DNA of 64,000 bases, from the NCBI RefSeq assembly GCF_018883605.1, contig NZ_JAHLEM010000053.1:1-64000 (forward strand), written 5' to 3'. Made by a program: the position numbers and the translations under genes. The stretch comes from Streptomyces niphimycinicus. Its GTDB lineage: Bacteria; Actinomycetota; Actinomycetes; Streptomycetales; Streptomycetaceae. Positions 12,379 to 21,416 of this stretch are shown here, one piece after another. Under the pieces are notes generated by a model. It was not told the DNA's origin, searched no databases, and was given only the letters and a program-made list of their open reading frames with translations. Positions within the stretch are counted from its first letter, which is position 1, and every line of letters begins with the position of its first letter.

Positions 12379-13445
12379 CGCTGACCGCCGCGCCCGGCCG
12401 GGCGCGGCAGGCTGCCGGATGGCGGCCGCCCGCCACGGCGTACGGGCTCGGGCTCGCCGTGGCCGGGGTCGCGGCCGCCTGGGGCGTCCACTGGCTGCTG
12501 CCCGCCGTACCCCTGCTGACCGCCTCGGTGGTGCTGGGCATCGTCGCGGCCCATCTGCCCGGGTCGCGCGGACTCGTCCGGGGCGTCTGCCGTGCCGGGC
12601 TCTCCTTCGCCGGGAAGCGGCTGATGCGGCTCGGCATCGTGCTGCTCGGCCTCAAGCTCAGCCTGAACGATGTGCTGGGCCTCGGCTGGGCCACCGTGGC
12701 GATGATCCTGGGCGTGGTCACGGCCACCTTCTTCGGCACCTGGTGGCTCGGCCGCCGGATGGGGCTGCGCGGCGATCAGCCGCTGCTGATCGCGACCGGC
12801 TACTCGATCTGCGGGGCCTCCGCGATCGGCGCGGTGAGCGAGGTGTCGGACAGCGACGAGCGCGATGTGGCCACCTCCGTGGCGCTGGTGACGCTGTGCG
12901 GCACCCTCGCCATCGCCGTCCTGCCGCTGCTTCAGCACCCCTTGGGGCTGGACGACGTGGCGTTCGGCCGGTGGGTGGGCGCGAGCGTGCACGACGTGGG
13001 CCAGGTCGTGGCCACCGCGCAGACCGCCGGGCCCGCGGCGCTGGGCGACGCGGTGCTGGTCAAGCTGGTGCGGGTGGCCCTGCTCGCCCCGCTGGTCGCG
13101 GCGCTCGCGACGTCCGTACGGGTGCGGGGGCGCGCCAAGGCGGCGGCGGGCGAGGGGACGGCGACGGGCGAGGCGGCGAAGCGGCGGCCGCCGCTGGTGC
13201 CGCTGTTCGTCCTCGGCTTCCTCGCGATGACCGCCCTGCGCAGCACGGACCTCCTGTCCACCACCGCGCTGGACACCGCCGCCACGGCCCAGGAACTCCT
13301 CCTCGCCGCCGCCCTCTTCGGCCTCGGCAGCGCCGTCCACCTCCCCTCCCTCACCCGCACCGGCGCCCGAGTAGCGGCACTGGGACTGTGTTCATGGGTG
13401 GTGATCGCGGGAGCGTCGTACGCGGGGGTCCTGCTCACGACGTAA
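12375..13445 (+). CDS. YeiH-family (putative sulfate/sulfite exporter) membrane protein
   Basis: 356 aa with about ten hydrophobic segments and the family signatures GKRLMRLGIVLLGLKLSL, GYSICGASAIGAVS and ASVHDVGQVVATAQ. This family is widely annotated as putative sulfate exporter and is often beside a LysR regulator. The GTG start at 12375 lies inside the stop of the cysteine dioxygenase gene. I infer it exports sulfite or a related oxyanion produced by cysteine oxidation; transport has not been shown for most members. Confidence 0.82.
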   Translation: MTLTAAPGRARQAAGWRPPATAYGLGLAVAGVAAAWGVHWLLPAVPLLTASVVLGIVAAHLPGSRGLVRGVCRAGLSFAGKRLMRLGIVLLGLKLSLNDVLGLGWATVAMILGVVTATFFGTWWLGRRMGLRGDQPLLIATGYSICGASAIGAVSEVSDSDERDVATSVALVTLCGTLAIAVLPLLQHPLGLDDVAFGRWVGASVHDVGQVVATAQTAGPAALGDAVLVKLVRVALLAPLVAALATSVRVRGRAKAAAGEGTATGEAAKRRPPLVPLFVLGFLAMTALRSTDLLSTTALDTAATAQELLLAAALFGLGSAVHLPSLTRTGARVAALGLCSWVVIAGASYAGVLLTT

Positions 13446-13616
13446 GGCGCGGGGCGCGGCCATCGACTGCCGGGGTTCGGGGTGCGGCCGGGAGTGCGGC
13501 CAGGGCTGTGCTGACCAGGGCCCGCTTCGCGGGCATCGCGCCCTAGGGCCAACGGCCGAGTGCGGTTCCGTCCCGCGACAGGTGTGATGTCCCGGTACGC
13601 CACTTACTCTGACGCC

Positions 13617-15170
13617 ATGACCCCTCGCGACCCGCATGACGCCGACGCCGCCGTCACGGACAGCGCCGCCCCCCTGCCGCCCCGGGCGTCCCCCGTCCCT
13701 CCCGAGCCGCAAGACGGAGACCTGGACCCGGTCGTGGACCCGGTCGTGGACCCGGTCGTGGACCCGGCTCTGGACCCGGGCCTGGAGGGCGGCGGCGACA
13801 CCGGCGACACCGTACTGGGGCGGCGCTTCCGCGCCCTCACCCTCGGCATCGTCACCGTCGTCTCCCTCATCGCCTTCGAGGCGAGCGCGGTCAATACGGC
13901 GATGCCGGTCGCGGCCCGCGCGCTGCACGGGGTCGAGCTCTACGCGTACGCCTTCTCCGCCTACTTCACCGCGAGCCTGTTCGCGATGGCGCTGTCGGGG
14001 GAGTGGTGCGACCGCAAGGGGCCGCTGGCGCCGTTGTTCACCGGGATCGCGGCGTTCGCCGCCGGGCTGCTGGTGGCGGGTTCGGCGCAGCAGATGTGGA
14101 TGTTCGTGGGCGGCCGCGCGGTGCAGGGGATAGGCGGCGGGCTGGTGATCGTCGCGCTGTATGTGGTGGTCGGCCGCGCCTATCCGCAGCGGCTCCAGCC
14201 CGCCGTGCTGGCGTCGTTCTCCGCCGCCTGGGTGCTGCCGGTCATCGTCGGTCCGCTCGCCGCCGGGACCGTCACCGAACAGGTCGGCTGGCGGTGGGTG
14301 TTCCTGGCCATCCCGGTGCTGGTGCTGCCGCCGCTCGCGGTGATGCTGCCCGCGCTGCGCGCCCTGCCCCCGAGCGAGCGCTCCGCGGGCATGAACCGCC
14401 GCCGCATCCTCCTCGCGCTCGCCGTCGCGGCCGGCGCCGGGCTGCTTCAGTACGCGGGCCAGGACCTGAGCTGGCTCTCGCTCGTCCCGGCCGCCGCCGG
14501 TCTCGCCCTGCTCGTCCCCTGTGTGCTGCGGCTGCTTCCCGAGGGCACCTTCCGCGCGGCCCGCGGACTGCCGTCGGTGATCCTGCTGCGCGGGGTGGCG
14601 GCGGGGTCCTTCCTGGGGGCGGAGAGTTTCGTTCCGCTGATGCTGGTGACCCAGCGCGACCTGTCCGCGACCGCCGCCGGGCTCTCCCTCACCGGTGGCG
14701 GACTCACCTGGGCCCTGGGCTCGTACACCCAGAGCCGCCCCCGCCTGGAGCCGCACCGCGAACGGCTGATGGGCCTCGGCATGCTCTTCATCGCCGTGTC
14801 CATCGCCGCGGTGCTCCTGGTCCTCATCGACTCCGTCCCGGCCTGGATCGTGGCCGTGGCCTGGGTGATCGGCGGCTATGGGATGGGGCTGGCCATCTCC
14901 AGCGCGAGCGTGTTGCTGCTGAAGCTCTCGCGGCCGGAGGACGCGGGCAGCAACTCCGCCTCCCTCCAGGTCTCCGACGCGCTCGGCAACATCACGCTGG
15001 TCGGCCTCAGCGGTGTCCTCTTCGTCTCCTTCGGCGGCGGCGACATCGCCGCCACCGGCTCGACGGCCTCCCACCAGCCGGCCGCCTTCGGGGCGGTCTA
15101 CGTGGCGATGGCGGCGGTGGCGCTGGTGGGGGCGTGGGTGACGACGCGGTTGCGGTCCGTCACTGTGTAG
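13617..15170 (+). CDS. MFS drug/metabolite exporter
   Basis: 517 aa with about 12-14 transmembrane segments after a roughly 75-residue Pro/Asp/Val-rich cytoplasmic N-terminus. The MFS motif region GEWCDRKGPLAPL follows TM2-3 and the FIAVSIAAVLLVLI type helices continue to the end. ATG 13617 is chosen; a TACTCT hexamer 7 bp before it suggests a leaderless or near-leaderless message. An upstream ATG at 13587 is in frame. The N-terminal tail is built by 12-bp DNA repeats. Its stop codon lies at the edge of the toxin-antitoxin promoter. Confidence 0.82.
   Translation: MTPRDPHDADAAVTDSAAPLPPRASPVPPEPQDGDLDPVVDPVVDPVVDPALDPGLEGGGDTGDTVLGRRFRALTLGIVTVVSLIAFEASAVNTAMPVAARALHGVELYAYAFSAYFTASLFAMALSGEWCDRKGPLAPLFTGIAAFAAGLLVAGSAQQMWMFVGGRAVQGIGGGLVIVALYVVVGRAYPQRLQPAVLASFSAAWVLPVIVGPLAAGTVTEQVGWRWVFLAIPVLVLPPLAVMLPALRALPPSERSAGMNRRRILLALAVAAGAGLLQYAGQDLSWLSLVPAAAGLALLVPCVLRLLPEGTFRAARGLPSVILLRGVAAGSFLGAESFVPLMLVTQRDLSATAAGLSLTGGGLTWALGSYTQSRPRLEPHRERLMGLGMLFIAVSIAAVLLVLIDSVPAWIVAVAWVIGGYGMGLAISSASVLLLKLSRPEDAGSNSASLQVSDALGNITLVGLSGVLFVSFGGGDIAATGSTASHQPAAFGAVYVAMAAVALVGAWVTTRLRSVTV
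13723..13782 (+). repeat. Five 12-bp tandem repeats encoding DPVV-type tetrapeptides
   Basis: Unit TGGACCCGGTCG: three perfect copies then two degenerate ones. It adds (D-P-V-V)n to the cytoplasmic N-terminus of the MFS protein and may vary in copy number between strains. Confidence 0.85.
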
Positions 15171-15206
15171 TACCATCTTGACCCCACTAGTGGTACCGTT
15201 TCGGTA
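15170..15206 (+). promoter_or_regulatory. Nested inverted repeats at the toxin-antitoxin promoter
   Basis: GTACCA (15170-15175) pairs with TGGTAC (15191-15196), and an overlapping dyad TACCG-TTT-CGGTA occupies 15194-15206 right up to the ATG. A -35-like TTGACC is at 15178-15183. The arrangement fits autorepression by the ribbon-helix-helix antitoxin. Confidence 0.6.
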
Positions 15207-15409
15207 TGGCTATGAATCTCCGACTGCGCGACGACCAGCAAGAGGCGCTCAAGCAGCGGGCCGAGGAGGAGGGCCGCAGTATGCACGCCATAGTGCTTCA
15301 GGCGATCGATCGGTATCTCGAGCAAGAGGCGGACCGGGAGTCGGTCCAGCGCCTGGGGGCGAAGTACGCGGCACGCCACGCGGACCTTCTGCGGAGGCTG
15401 GGGGAGTAA
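15206..15409 (+). CDS. Ribbon-helix-helix antitoxin (Phd/Doc-type pair)
   Basis: A 67-aa acidic/basic mixed protein beginning MAMNLRLRDDQQEALKQRAE with a ribbon-helix-helix DNA-binding N-terminus (residues about 3-45: RLRDD...RSMHAIVLQAIDRYL) and a C-terminal tail that should wrap the toxin. ATG 15212 is an alternative start. The stop codon abuts the GTG start of the Doc-type toxin. It probably represses its own promoter through the dyads directly upstream. Confidence 0.82.
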   Translation: MAMNLRLRDDQQEALKQRAEEEGRSMHAIVLQAIDRYLEQEADRESVQRLGAKYAARHADLLRRLGE

Positions 15410-15793
15410 GTGAAGTACCTGACGGTCCAGGAAGTGCTGGACCTGGCGGAAATCGCCTGCGGGGGGCAGCGGATCGCGGTGCGCGATCTGGGGTTGCTGA
15501 GTTCGGCTGTGCATCGTCCGCAGTCGCAGATGTTCGGCATAGAGGCGTACACCGACCACTTCGAGAAGGCCGCCGCGCTGCTCCAGTCGCTCGCCGTCAA
15601 CCACCCGCTGGTGGACGGCAACAAGCGGATGGCGTGGATGTGCACGGTGGTCTTCCTCGATCTCAACGGCACCGAGATGCTCGACGTCGACCAGGACGAG
15701 GCGTACAAGCTGGTGGTCGGCGTGGCCGCGGGCGCGATCGAGGACGTGGCGGATATCGCGTCCAGATTGCGGAGGCTGCACGAGGCGATGTGA
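15410..15793 (+). CDS. Doc-family toxin (Fic fold)
   Basis: 127 aa. The Fic/Doc active-site motif HPLVDGNKRMAW is present (consensus HxFxDGNKR; Leu replaces Phe). Doc enzymes phosphorylate elongation factor Tu and stop translation; the short length and absence of the ATP-binding second Gly of AMPylating Fic proteins favour Doc activity. Starts with GTG immediately after the antitoxin stop, with GGGGGAG before it. Confidence 0.85.
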   Translation: MKYLTVQEVLDLAEIACGGQRIAVRDLGLLSSAVHRPQSQMFGIEAYTDHFEKAAALLQSLAVNHPLVDGNKRMAWMCTVVFLDLNGTEMLDVDQDEAYKLVVGVAAGAIEDVADIASRLRRLHEAM

Positions 15794-15903
15794 GTCTGAT
15801 CCCACCCTCGGGTGGGATCAGCCCGTACCCCCGAGCGTGGACGATGGCACCGGTAGGCTGACGCGGTTCCCGATCGACCCGCCGAGCCAGCCCGACGGAG
15901 ACC

Positions 15904-17700
15904 GTGAGTACTACTGCCGCCTCCACCAGCCATCACCTCTCGCCCGCCTTCCCCGGCCGGGCTCCTTGGGGTACCGCGAGCAAGCTGCGCGCCTGGCAGC
16001 AGGGCGCGTTGGACAAGTACATCCAGGAGCAGCCGCGGGACTTCCTCGCGGTCGCGACCCCCGGCGCCGGTAAGACCACCTTCGCGCTGACCCTCGCCTC
16101 CTGGCTGCTGCACCACCATGTCGTCCAGCAGGTGACGGTCGTCGCGCCGACCGAGCATCTGAAGAAGCAGTGGGCGGAGGCCGCCGCGCGGATCGGCATC
16201 AAGCTGGACCCGGAGTACAGCGCGGGTCCGCTCAGCCGGGAGTACCACGGGATCGCCGTCACCTACGCGGGCGTCGGCGTCCGGCCCATGCTGCACCGCA
16301 ACCGGATCGAGCAGCGCAAGACCCTCGTCATCCTCGACGAGATCCACCACGCCGGCGACTCCCGCTCCTGGGGCGAGGCGTGTCTGGAGGCGTTCGAGCC
16401 GGCGACCCGGCGGCTGGCGCTCACCGGCACCCCGTTCCGGTCCGACACCAACCCCATCCCCTTCGTCACCTACGAAGAGGGCAACGACGGGATCCGGCGC
16501 TCCTCCGCCGACTACACCTACGGCTACGGCAACGCGCTCTCCGACGGTGTGGTGCGCCCCGTCATCTTCCTCTCCTACAGCGGCAATATGCGCTGGCGCA
16601 CCAAGGCGGGCGACGAGATCGAGGCGCGGCTCGGCGAGCCGATGACCAAGGACGCCGTCTCCCAGGCGTGGCGCACCGCGCTCGATCCGCGCGGCGACTG
16701 GATGCCGAATGTGCTGCGCGCCGCCGACCACCGGCTGTCCGAGGTCCGTAAGGGCATCCCGGACGCGGGGGCGCTCGTCATCGCCGCCGACCAGGAATCG
16801 GCCCGTGCGTACGCCAAGCTGATCCGAGAGATCACCGGTGACAAGGCGACGCTCGTGCTCTCCGACGAGGCGGCGGCGTCCCAGCGGATCGAGGACTTCA
16901 GCCACTCCGACGACCGCTGGATGGTCGCGGTCCGCATGGTGTCGGAGGGGGTGGACGTGCCCCGGCTGGCGGTCGGGGTCTACGCGACCACCATCTCCAC
17001 CCCGCTCTTCTTCGCCCAGGCCGTCGGCCGTTTCGTACGGTCGCGGCGGCGCGGCGAGACCGCGTCCGTCTTCCTCCCCACCATCCCGAACCTGCTCGGC
17101 TTCGCGGGCGAGATGGAGGTCGAGCGCGACCACGTCCTGGACAAGCCGAAGAAGGACGGCGAGGAGGAGAACCCGTACGCGGAGGAGGAGAAGCTCCTCG
17201 AGGAGGCCGAGAAGCAGCAGGACGAGGACACCGGCGAACAGGACCAACTTCCCTTCGAGGCGCTGGAGTCGGACGCGGTCTTCGACCGGGTGCTGTACGA
17301 CGGCGCCGAGTTCGGCATGCAGGCGCATCCGGGCAGCGAGGAAGAGCAGGACTACCTCGGCATCCCGGGGCTGCTGGAACCCGACCAGGTGCAGATGCTG
17401 CTCCAGAAGCGGCAGGCCAAGCAGATCGCGCACAGCCGCAAGAAGCCGGACGAGGAGGCGGATCTGCTGGAGCTCCCGGCGGAGCGGCGGCCGGTGGTCA
17501 CCCACAAGGAGCTGCTGGAGCTGCGCAAGCAGCTCAACACGCTGGTCGGGGCGTATGTCCACCAGAGCGGCAAGCCGCATGGCGTGATCCATACCGAGCT
17601 GCGCCGGGTCTGCGGCGGCCCGCCGAGCGCGGAGGCGACGGCGGGGCAGATCCGCGAGCGGATCAAGAAGGTTCAGGAGTGGGCGACGCGCATGCGCTGA
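15904..17700 (+). CDS. DEAD/DEAH-box SF2 helicase
   Basis: 598 aa from GTG 15904 (GGAGA ribosome site). Motif I ATPGAGKTT, motif II DEIHH, motif III TGTPFRSD and the motif VI region QAVGRFVRSRRRGE are present. The C-terminal third contains a very acidic linker (Glu-rich, residues about 415-445) then a conserved module ending near the C-terminus (THKELLELRKQLNTLVGAYV). It is a conserved actinobacterial helicase of unclear biological role, probably acting on DNA or RNA duplexes in the cytoplasm. Confidence 0.85.
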   Translation: MSTTAASTSHHLSPAFPGRAPWGTASKLRAWQQGALDKYIQEQPRDFLAVATPGAGKTTFALTLASWLLHHHVVQQVTVVAPTEHLKKQWAEAAARIGIKLDPEYSAGPLSREYHGIAVTYAGVGVRPMLHRNRIEQRKTLVILDEIHHAGDSRSWGEACLEAFEPATRRLALTGTPFRSDTNPIPFVTYEEGNDGIRRSSADYTYGYGNALSDGVVRPVIFLSYSGNMRWRTKAGDEIEARLGEPMTKDAVSQAWRTALDPRGDWMPNVLRAADHRLSEVRKGIPDAGALVIAADQESARAYAKLIREITGDKATLVLSDEAAASQRIEDFSHSDDRWMVAVRMVSEGVDVPRLAVGVYATTISTPLFFAQAVGRFVRSRRRGETASVFLPTIPNLLGFAGEMEVERDHVLDKPKKDGEEENPYAEEEKLLEEAEKQQDEDTGEQDQLPFEALESDAVFDRVLYDGAEFGMQAHPGSEEEQDYLGIPGLLEPDQVQMLLQKRQAKQIAHSRKKPDEEADLLELPAERRPVVTHKELLELRKQLNTLVGAYVHQSGKPHGVIHTELRRVCGGPPSAEATAGQIRERIKKVQEWATRMR

Positions 17701-18206
17701 CGCGCGGAGCTTTCCCGCCCCTGGCCCCGAGCCGGGGGCGGAGCCCCGGACACTCCCCGGCGCGCGACGTCGAGGTGCGGCTCGGCCGCGTGGCAGGGGT
17801 TTCGCTCCTGAACTCCGGGCTCGGGGGCGGAGCCCCAGTTGTGGGAAGGGGCGGGAAGGGGCGGGGAGGGGGAACAGCCCGCCGCAGGCGTTCCGCCCCG
17901 CGCAACCCCTTTTCGAAAAGTTTCATGAACCGGTCGTACGCCCCCCTTGCCAATCCGGATGAACCCGGTCGATTTGGGGTGCACTCCTGTCGTTCGCTTT
18001 GGCAGCTCTGCTCGGATTCTGGACAAACCCTTCCGCAAAGCGGACCGGCTCGCTAGCGTTCGGGCACGCACACGCCCCGTGGCAGCGCCGCCGCGGAGCG
18101 CAGCCGGTGCGTGACCACCGCGACCGGCGGCCTCTTCGCGCGCCGTCGTCGGGACCGGCGGGACACCGCGCGAAGCGCCGCCACTCATCACCGAGGAGGG
18201 GGCGTC
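17701..18206. other. Intergenic region with GGGGCGGAGCCCC hairpins and a palindrome
   Basis: No gene seen. Two copies of the common Streptomyces intergenic palindrome GGGGCGGAGCCCC occur near 17735 and 17825. CTTTTCGAAAAG at 17909-17920 is a perfect 12-bp palindrome followed at once by TTCATGAA, possibly an operator. The final stretch carries the ribosome site (GAGGAGG) of the IclR gene. Confidence 0.6.
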
Positions 18207-18848
18207 GTGACCGCGGAGACCTCTCAGACGCTCGATCGGGGACTGCGTGTCCTCAAACTGCTCGCCGACACCGACCACGGGTTGACCGTGACCGAGCTGT
18301 CCAACAAGCTCGCCGTCAATCGCACCGTGGTCTACCGGCTGCTGGCCACCCTTGAGCAGCACTCCCTCGTCCGCCGGGACATCGGCGGGCGGGCGCGCGT
18401 CGGGCTGGGGGTGCTACAGCTCGGCCGCCAGGTGCATCCGCTCGTACGGGAGGCGGCGCTGCCCGCGCTGCGCTCCCTCGCCGAGGACGTCGGCGCGACC
18501 GCCCACCTCACCCTGGTCGACGGCACCGAGGCCCTCGCCGTGGCGGTCGTCGAGCCGACCTGGACCGACTACCACGTGGCCTACCGGGCCGGATTCCGGC
18601 ATCCGCTCGACCGGGGCGCCGCCGGGCGCGCGATCCTCGCCGCCCGCGCCGGCCGCCCCGACGACCCCGGGTACGCCCTCACCCATGGCGAACTGGAGGC
18701 GGGCGCGAGCGGCGCGGCCGCCCCGCTCATCGGGGTGACGGGGATAGAGGGCAGCGTCGGAGTCGTCATGCTGTGCGACTCGGTACCGGACCGGGTCGGC
18801 CCACGGGTCGTCGACGCGGCCCGAGAGGTCTCGGACGCCCTGAGCTGA
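18207..18848 (+). CDS. IclR-family transcriptional regulator
   Basis: 213 aa from GTG 18207, chosen because GAGGAGG lies about 10 bp upstream and the helix-turn-helix then starts at the usual place (SQTLDRGLRVLKLLADTD, then LTVTELSNKLAVNRTVVYRL). The C-terminal effector domain (about residues 80-205; VGATAHLTLVDGTEALAVAV, HPLDRGAAGRAILAA) is slightly short. No clear target; it stands alone between the helicase and the protease gene. Confidence 0.85.
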   Translation: MTAETSQTLDRGLRVLKLLADTDHGLTVTELSNKLAVNRTVVYRLLATLEQHSLVRRDIGGRARVGLGVLQLGRQVHPLVREAALPALRSLAEDVGATAHLTLVDGTEALAVAVVEPTWTDYHVAYRAGFRHPLDRGAAGRAILAARAGRPDDPGYALTHGELEAGASGAAAPLIGVTGIEGSVGVVMLCDSVPDRVGPRVVDAAREVSDALS

Positions 18849-18953
18849 GCGCGCGGGGACAGCGGAGCGGCCCGGGCATGGCGACGTGACGCCGTCATGC
18901 CCGGTAGCCGGGGTGGCGCCGCATCCGTCCCGGCGGTCAACTAGATTCGCACC

Positions 18954-19739
18954 ATGCCTGCCGTCTCCCCCCGCGCCCGCATCCTCGCGCTCTGCTCCGC
19001 GCCCGTGCTCGCCCTGCTCGCGGTGGCCGCGTTCGCGCCGCTGCCGTTCACCGTGGCCCAGCCCGGTTCGACCGTGAACGTCCTCGGCGCCGACCGCGGC
19101 AAGCAGGTGATCAGCATCTCGGGGAGCGGTACCCGCAAGACCAGCGGGCAGCTCCGGATGACGACGATCCTGGCCACCGGCCCGGACGCCACCGTGCGGC
19201 TGAAGGACGTGATCAGCGGCTGGTTCGCCACCGACCGTGCCGTCATGCCGCATGACTCGGTCTACGTCGGCGGCACCACCAAGGAGATCGAGCGGCACAA
19301 CGCCGAGGAGATGCGGCAGTCCCAGTCCTCGGCCACCACCGCCGCGCTCGGCTATCTCCACCGCTCCCCGCGCGACGTCAAGGTCACCCTGCGGCTGGCC
19401 GACGTCGGCGGGCCGAGTGCCGGGCTGCTCTTCTCTCTCGGTGTGATCGACAAGCTGGACGGGGACGGCCGCGGCGGGGATCTCACCGGCGGCCGGACGA
19501 TCGCGGGCACCGGCACCATCGACGCCAAGGGCAAGGTCGGGGCCGTGGGCGGGGTCCCGCTGAAGACGCAGGCCGCCAAGCGGGACGGCGCCACGGTCTT
19601 CCTGGTGCCGAAGGCCGAATGCGCCGACGCCACCGCCGAACTGCCCAAGGGGCTGCGGCTGATCCCCGTCACCACCCTCAAGGGTGCGGTGACGGCTCTG
19701 CGGGCGCTGCGGTCGGGCGGCGCGGTCCCGCACTGCTGA
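18954..19739 (+). CDS. Membrane-anchored S16 (Lon C-terminal-like) serine protease
   Basis: 261 aa. One N-terminal transmembrane segment (residues about 9-30) is followed by an extracytoplasmic region and the Lon-type proteolytic domain with the Ser-Lys dyad: GGPSAGLLFSLGVID (Ser) and GTIDAKGKVGAVGGVPLKTQ (Lys). Similar to YlbL-type proteins but I see no full PDZ domain between. The last 62 bp overlap the 3' end of the convergent MFS gene. Confidence 0.82.
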   Translation: MPAVSPRARILALCSAPVLALLAVAAFAPLPFTVAQPGSTVNVLGADRGKQVISISGSGTRKTSGQLRMTTILATGPDATVRLKDVISGWFATDRAVMPHDSVYVGGTTKEIERHNAEEMRQSQSSATTAALGYLHRSPRDVKVTLRLADVGGPSAGLLFSLGVIDKLDGDGRGGDLTGGRTIAGTGTIDAKGKVGAVGGVPLKTQAAKRDGATVFLVPKAECADATAELPKGLRLIPVTTLKGAVTALRALRSGGAVPHC

Positions 19740-21168
19740 GCGGTGCCGCCGCCCGTTCCTCGACCGCCGTCCGCCCGTCCGCCGCCGTCCGCCCGTCCGC
19801 CGCCGTCCTCCCGTCCGCCGCCGTCCTCCCGTCCGCCGCCGTCCGCCCGCCCGCCGCCGTCCTCTCGTCCACCGTCGTTCCCTTGTCCACGGCCGCCCCC
19901 TCGTCCATCCCGCGCCACGCCGGGAAGATCAGCGGGCTGAGCGTGGCCAGGAAGTAGACCCCGCCCGTCACCAGGAAGGCGGCGGTCAGCCCCACCCCCT
20001 CCACCAGACATCCGGCCGCGAGCCCGCCGAGCGGCATCACCACCCACACCCCCGCGGTGAGCGCGCCCGAGACCCGGCTGCGCAGCTCATCGGGGACGGC
20101 CTCGTAGGTCACCGTGGTCAGGATCGGGTTGAGCATTCCCGCCGCGACCCCACTGGCCGCCATCGTCACCGCGAGCGGGGACACACCGGGGACGAACGCG
20201 GCGATCAGGAACCGCGGCAGTCCGCATACCAGGAAGCTCACCGCGAAGACGGTCCGGCGCGAGAAGCGGTCGCCCACCGCCCCGTAGAGCAGCGCCCCGA
20301 TCAGCGCCCCGCCGCCGAACAGCGCGGTGAGCAGCCCCAGTTGGACCGATCCGCCCAGGTGCCGCTCGGCGTGGACGGGCAGCAGTACGGAGGACAGGCC
20401 CTGGTCGAGGCCGTTGGTGACCATGACCATCAGCACGATGGCCAGCAGCAGCCGGTGGTGCAGCAGAAAGCGGTATCCCTCGCGCAGCTCCGCGCGGTAG
20501 GCGCGGGCGGACACCGGCACGACGGGCTTGCGCGGCGCGGCGGCGGGCAGCCCGCGCAGCCCTGCCATGATCAGCAGCGCGGAGGCCGCGAACGTCGCCG
20601 CGTCCAGCAGCAGTACGGAGGGCGGCCCGAGCAGCGCGATCAGCAGCCCGCCGATCGCCGCGCCCAGCATCCGGGCGCCGCGCGAGGCCCCGTCGTAGAA
20701 GCTGGCGGCGCGGCTGAGGGTGGTGCCCGCCCGTTCGGCCAGTGCGGGGACGAGCACCTGGCGGGCGGTCTCGCCCGGTGCGTGGAGCAGTCCGCAGAAC
20801 GCCATCAGCGCGCATAACTGCCAGAACCGCAGCAGCCCGGCGAAGTGCAGCACCGGAATCGTGGCGATGGCCACCCCGCACAGCGCGTCGGAGGCGATGG
20901 AGACCCGCCTGCGGCCGACCCGGTCGATCACCGGCCCGCCGATCACGGCGGAGACGACCACCGGCAGGGTCGCGCAGAAGGATACGAACCCGGCCTTGGC
21001 CGCGCTGCCCGTGGTCTCCAGGACGAACCATGGGACGGCGATCAGCGTCAGCGAATTGCCCGCGATGGAAACGGTGTTGGCGGCGAGGACGAGCATGAGC
21101 GGTCTTCGGTCACCGCTGTTTCCGTGGCGCTCTCTGTCCCCTGTGTCGTCGGCCATGTCATCGGCCAT
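19678..21168 (-). CDS. MFS transporter with repetitive cytoplasmic tail
   Basis: 496 aa with about 12 transmembrane helices starting RRPLMLVLAANTVSIAGNSL, an MFS loop VIDRVGRRRVSIASD and the typical GAVGDRFSRRTVF second loop. The last 90 residues form a hydrophilic tail with tandem A-A-D-G-R-T hexapeptides. It starts 2 bp after the stop of a 74-aa gene that itself follows an ArsR-type gene, so the three form a minus-strand operon. It probably exports a toxic compound sensed by the ArsR protein. The tail overlaps the convergent protease gene. Confidence 0.8.
   Translation of the reverse strand: MADDMADDTGDRERHGNSGDRRPLMLVLAANTVSIAGNSLTLIAVPWFVLETTGSAAKAGFVSFCATLPVVVSAVIGGPVIDRVGRRRVSIASDALCGVAIATIPVLHFAGLLRFWQLCALMAFCGLLHAPGETARQVLVPALAERAGTTLSRAASFYDGASRGARMLGAAIGGLLIALLGPPSVLLLDAATFAASALLIMAGLRGLPAAAPRKPVVPVSARAYRAELREGYRFLLHHRLLLAIVLMVMVTNGLDQGLSSVLLPVHAERHLGGSVQLGLLTALFGGGALIGALLYGAVGDRFSRRTVFAVSFLVCGLPRFLIAAFVPGVSPLAVTMAASGVAAGMLNPILTTVTYEAVPDELRSRVSGALTAGVWVVMPLGGLAAGCLVEGVGLTAAFLVTGGVYFLATLSPLIFPAWRGMDEGAAVDKGTTVDERTAAGGRTAADGRTAADGRTAADGRTAADGRTAVEERAAAPLSSAGPRRPTAAPAEPSPHP
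19766..19873 (+). repeat. Six 18-bp tandem repeats inside the MFS tail
   Basis: Unit GCCGTCCGCCCGTCCGCC repeated six times with few substitutions. On the minus strand it encodes the A-A-D-G-R-T repeats of the MFS C-terminus. Likely length-variable. Confidence 0.85.
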
Positions 21169-21169
21169 G

Positions 21170-21394
21170 TCAGTGGTCGAACCGCGCCGTCAGACCGGAT
21201 TGCGGTAGCCGCGGCGTGGCCAGCCGCAGCCCCACCTCCACCAGCGTCCAGCCGACCCGGGCGCGCAGGGCCCGGGCGCGGGCGGGGCGGGTGCGGCGGC
21301 TCCGACGGTCGGGCCGGGGCGCCTCGTGAGCCTCGTGCTGGAGACGCTCGGCGCGTATTCGGTGGAGCCACAGATGGATCTCGTCGCCGTACAT
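21170..21394 (-). CDS. Small basic protein between ArsR and MFS genes
   Basis: 74 aa from ATG 21394 (GGGGGGAAC ribosome site 5-6 bp before). It starts MYGDEIHLWLHRIRAERLQ and becomes very Arg-rich (residues about 27-45). No known domain recognised. Similar tiny proteins accompany ArsR/MFS pairs in streptomycetes. It lies within the operon, 22 bp after the ArsR stop and 1 bp before the MFS start. Confidence 0.6.
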   Translation of the reverse strand: MYGDEIHLWLHRIRAERLQHEAHEAPRPDRRSRRTRPARARALRARVGWTLVEVGLRLATPRLPQSGLTARFDH

Positions 21395-21416
21395 GTCGTT
21401 CCCCCCCAGGGATCGG

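Noticed and set aside
17701..18110. Extended N-terminus for the IclR gene
   Set aside because: The region is hairpin-rich intergenic DNA and a GAGGAGG ribosome site supports GTG 18207.
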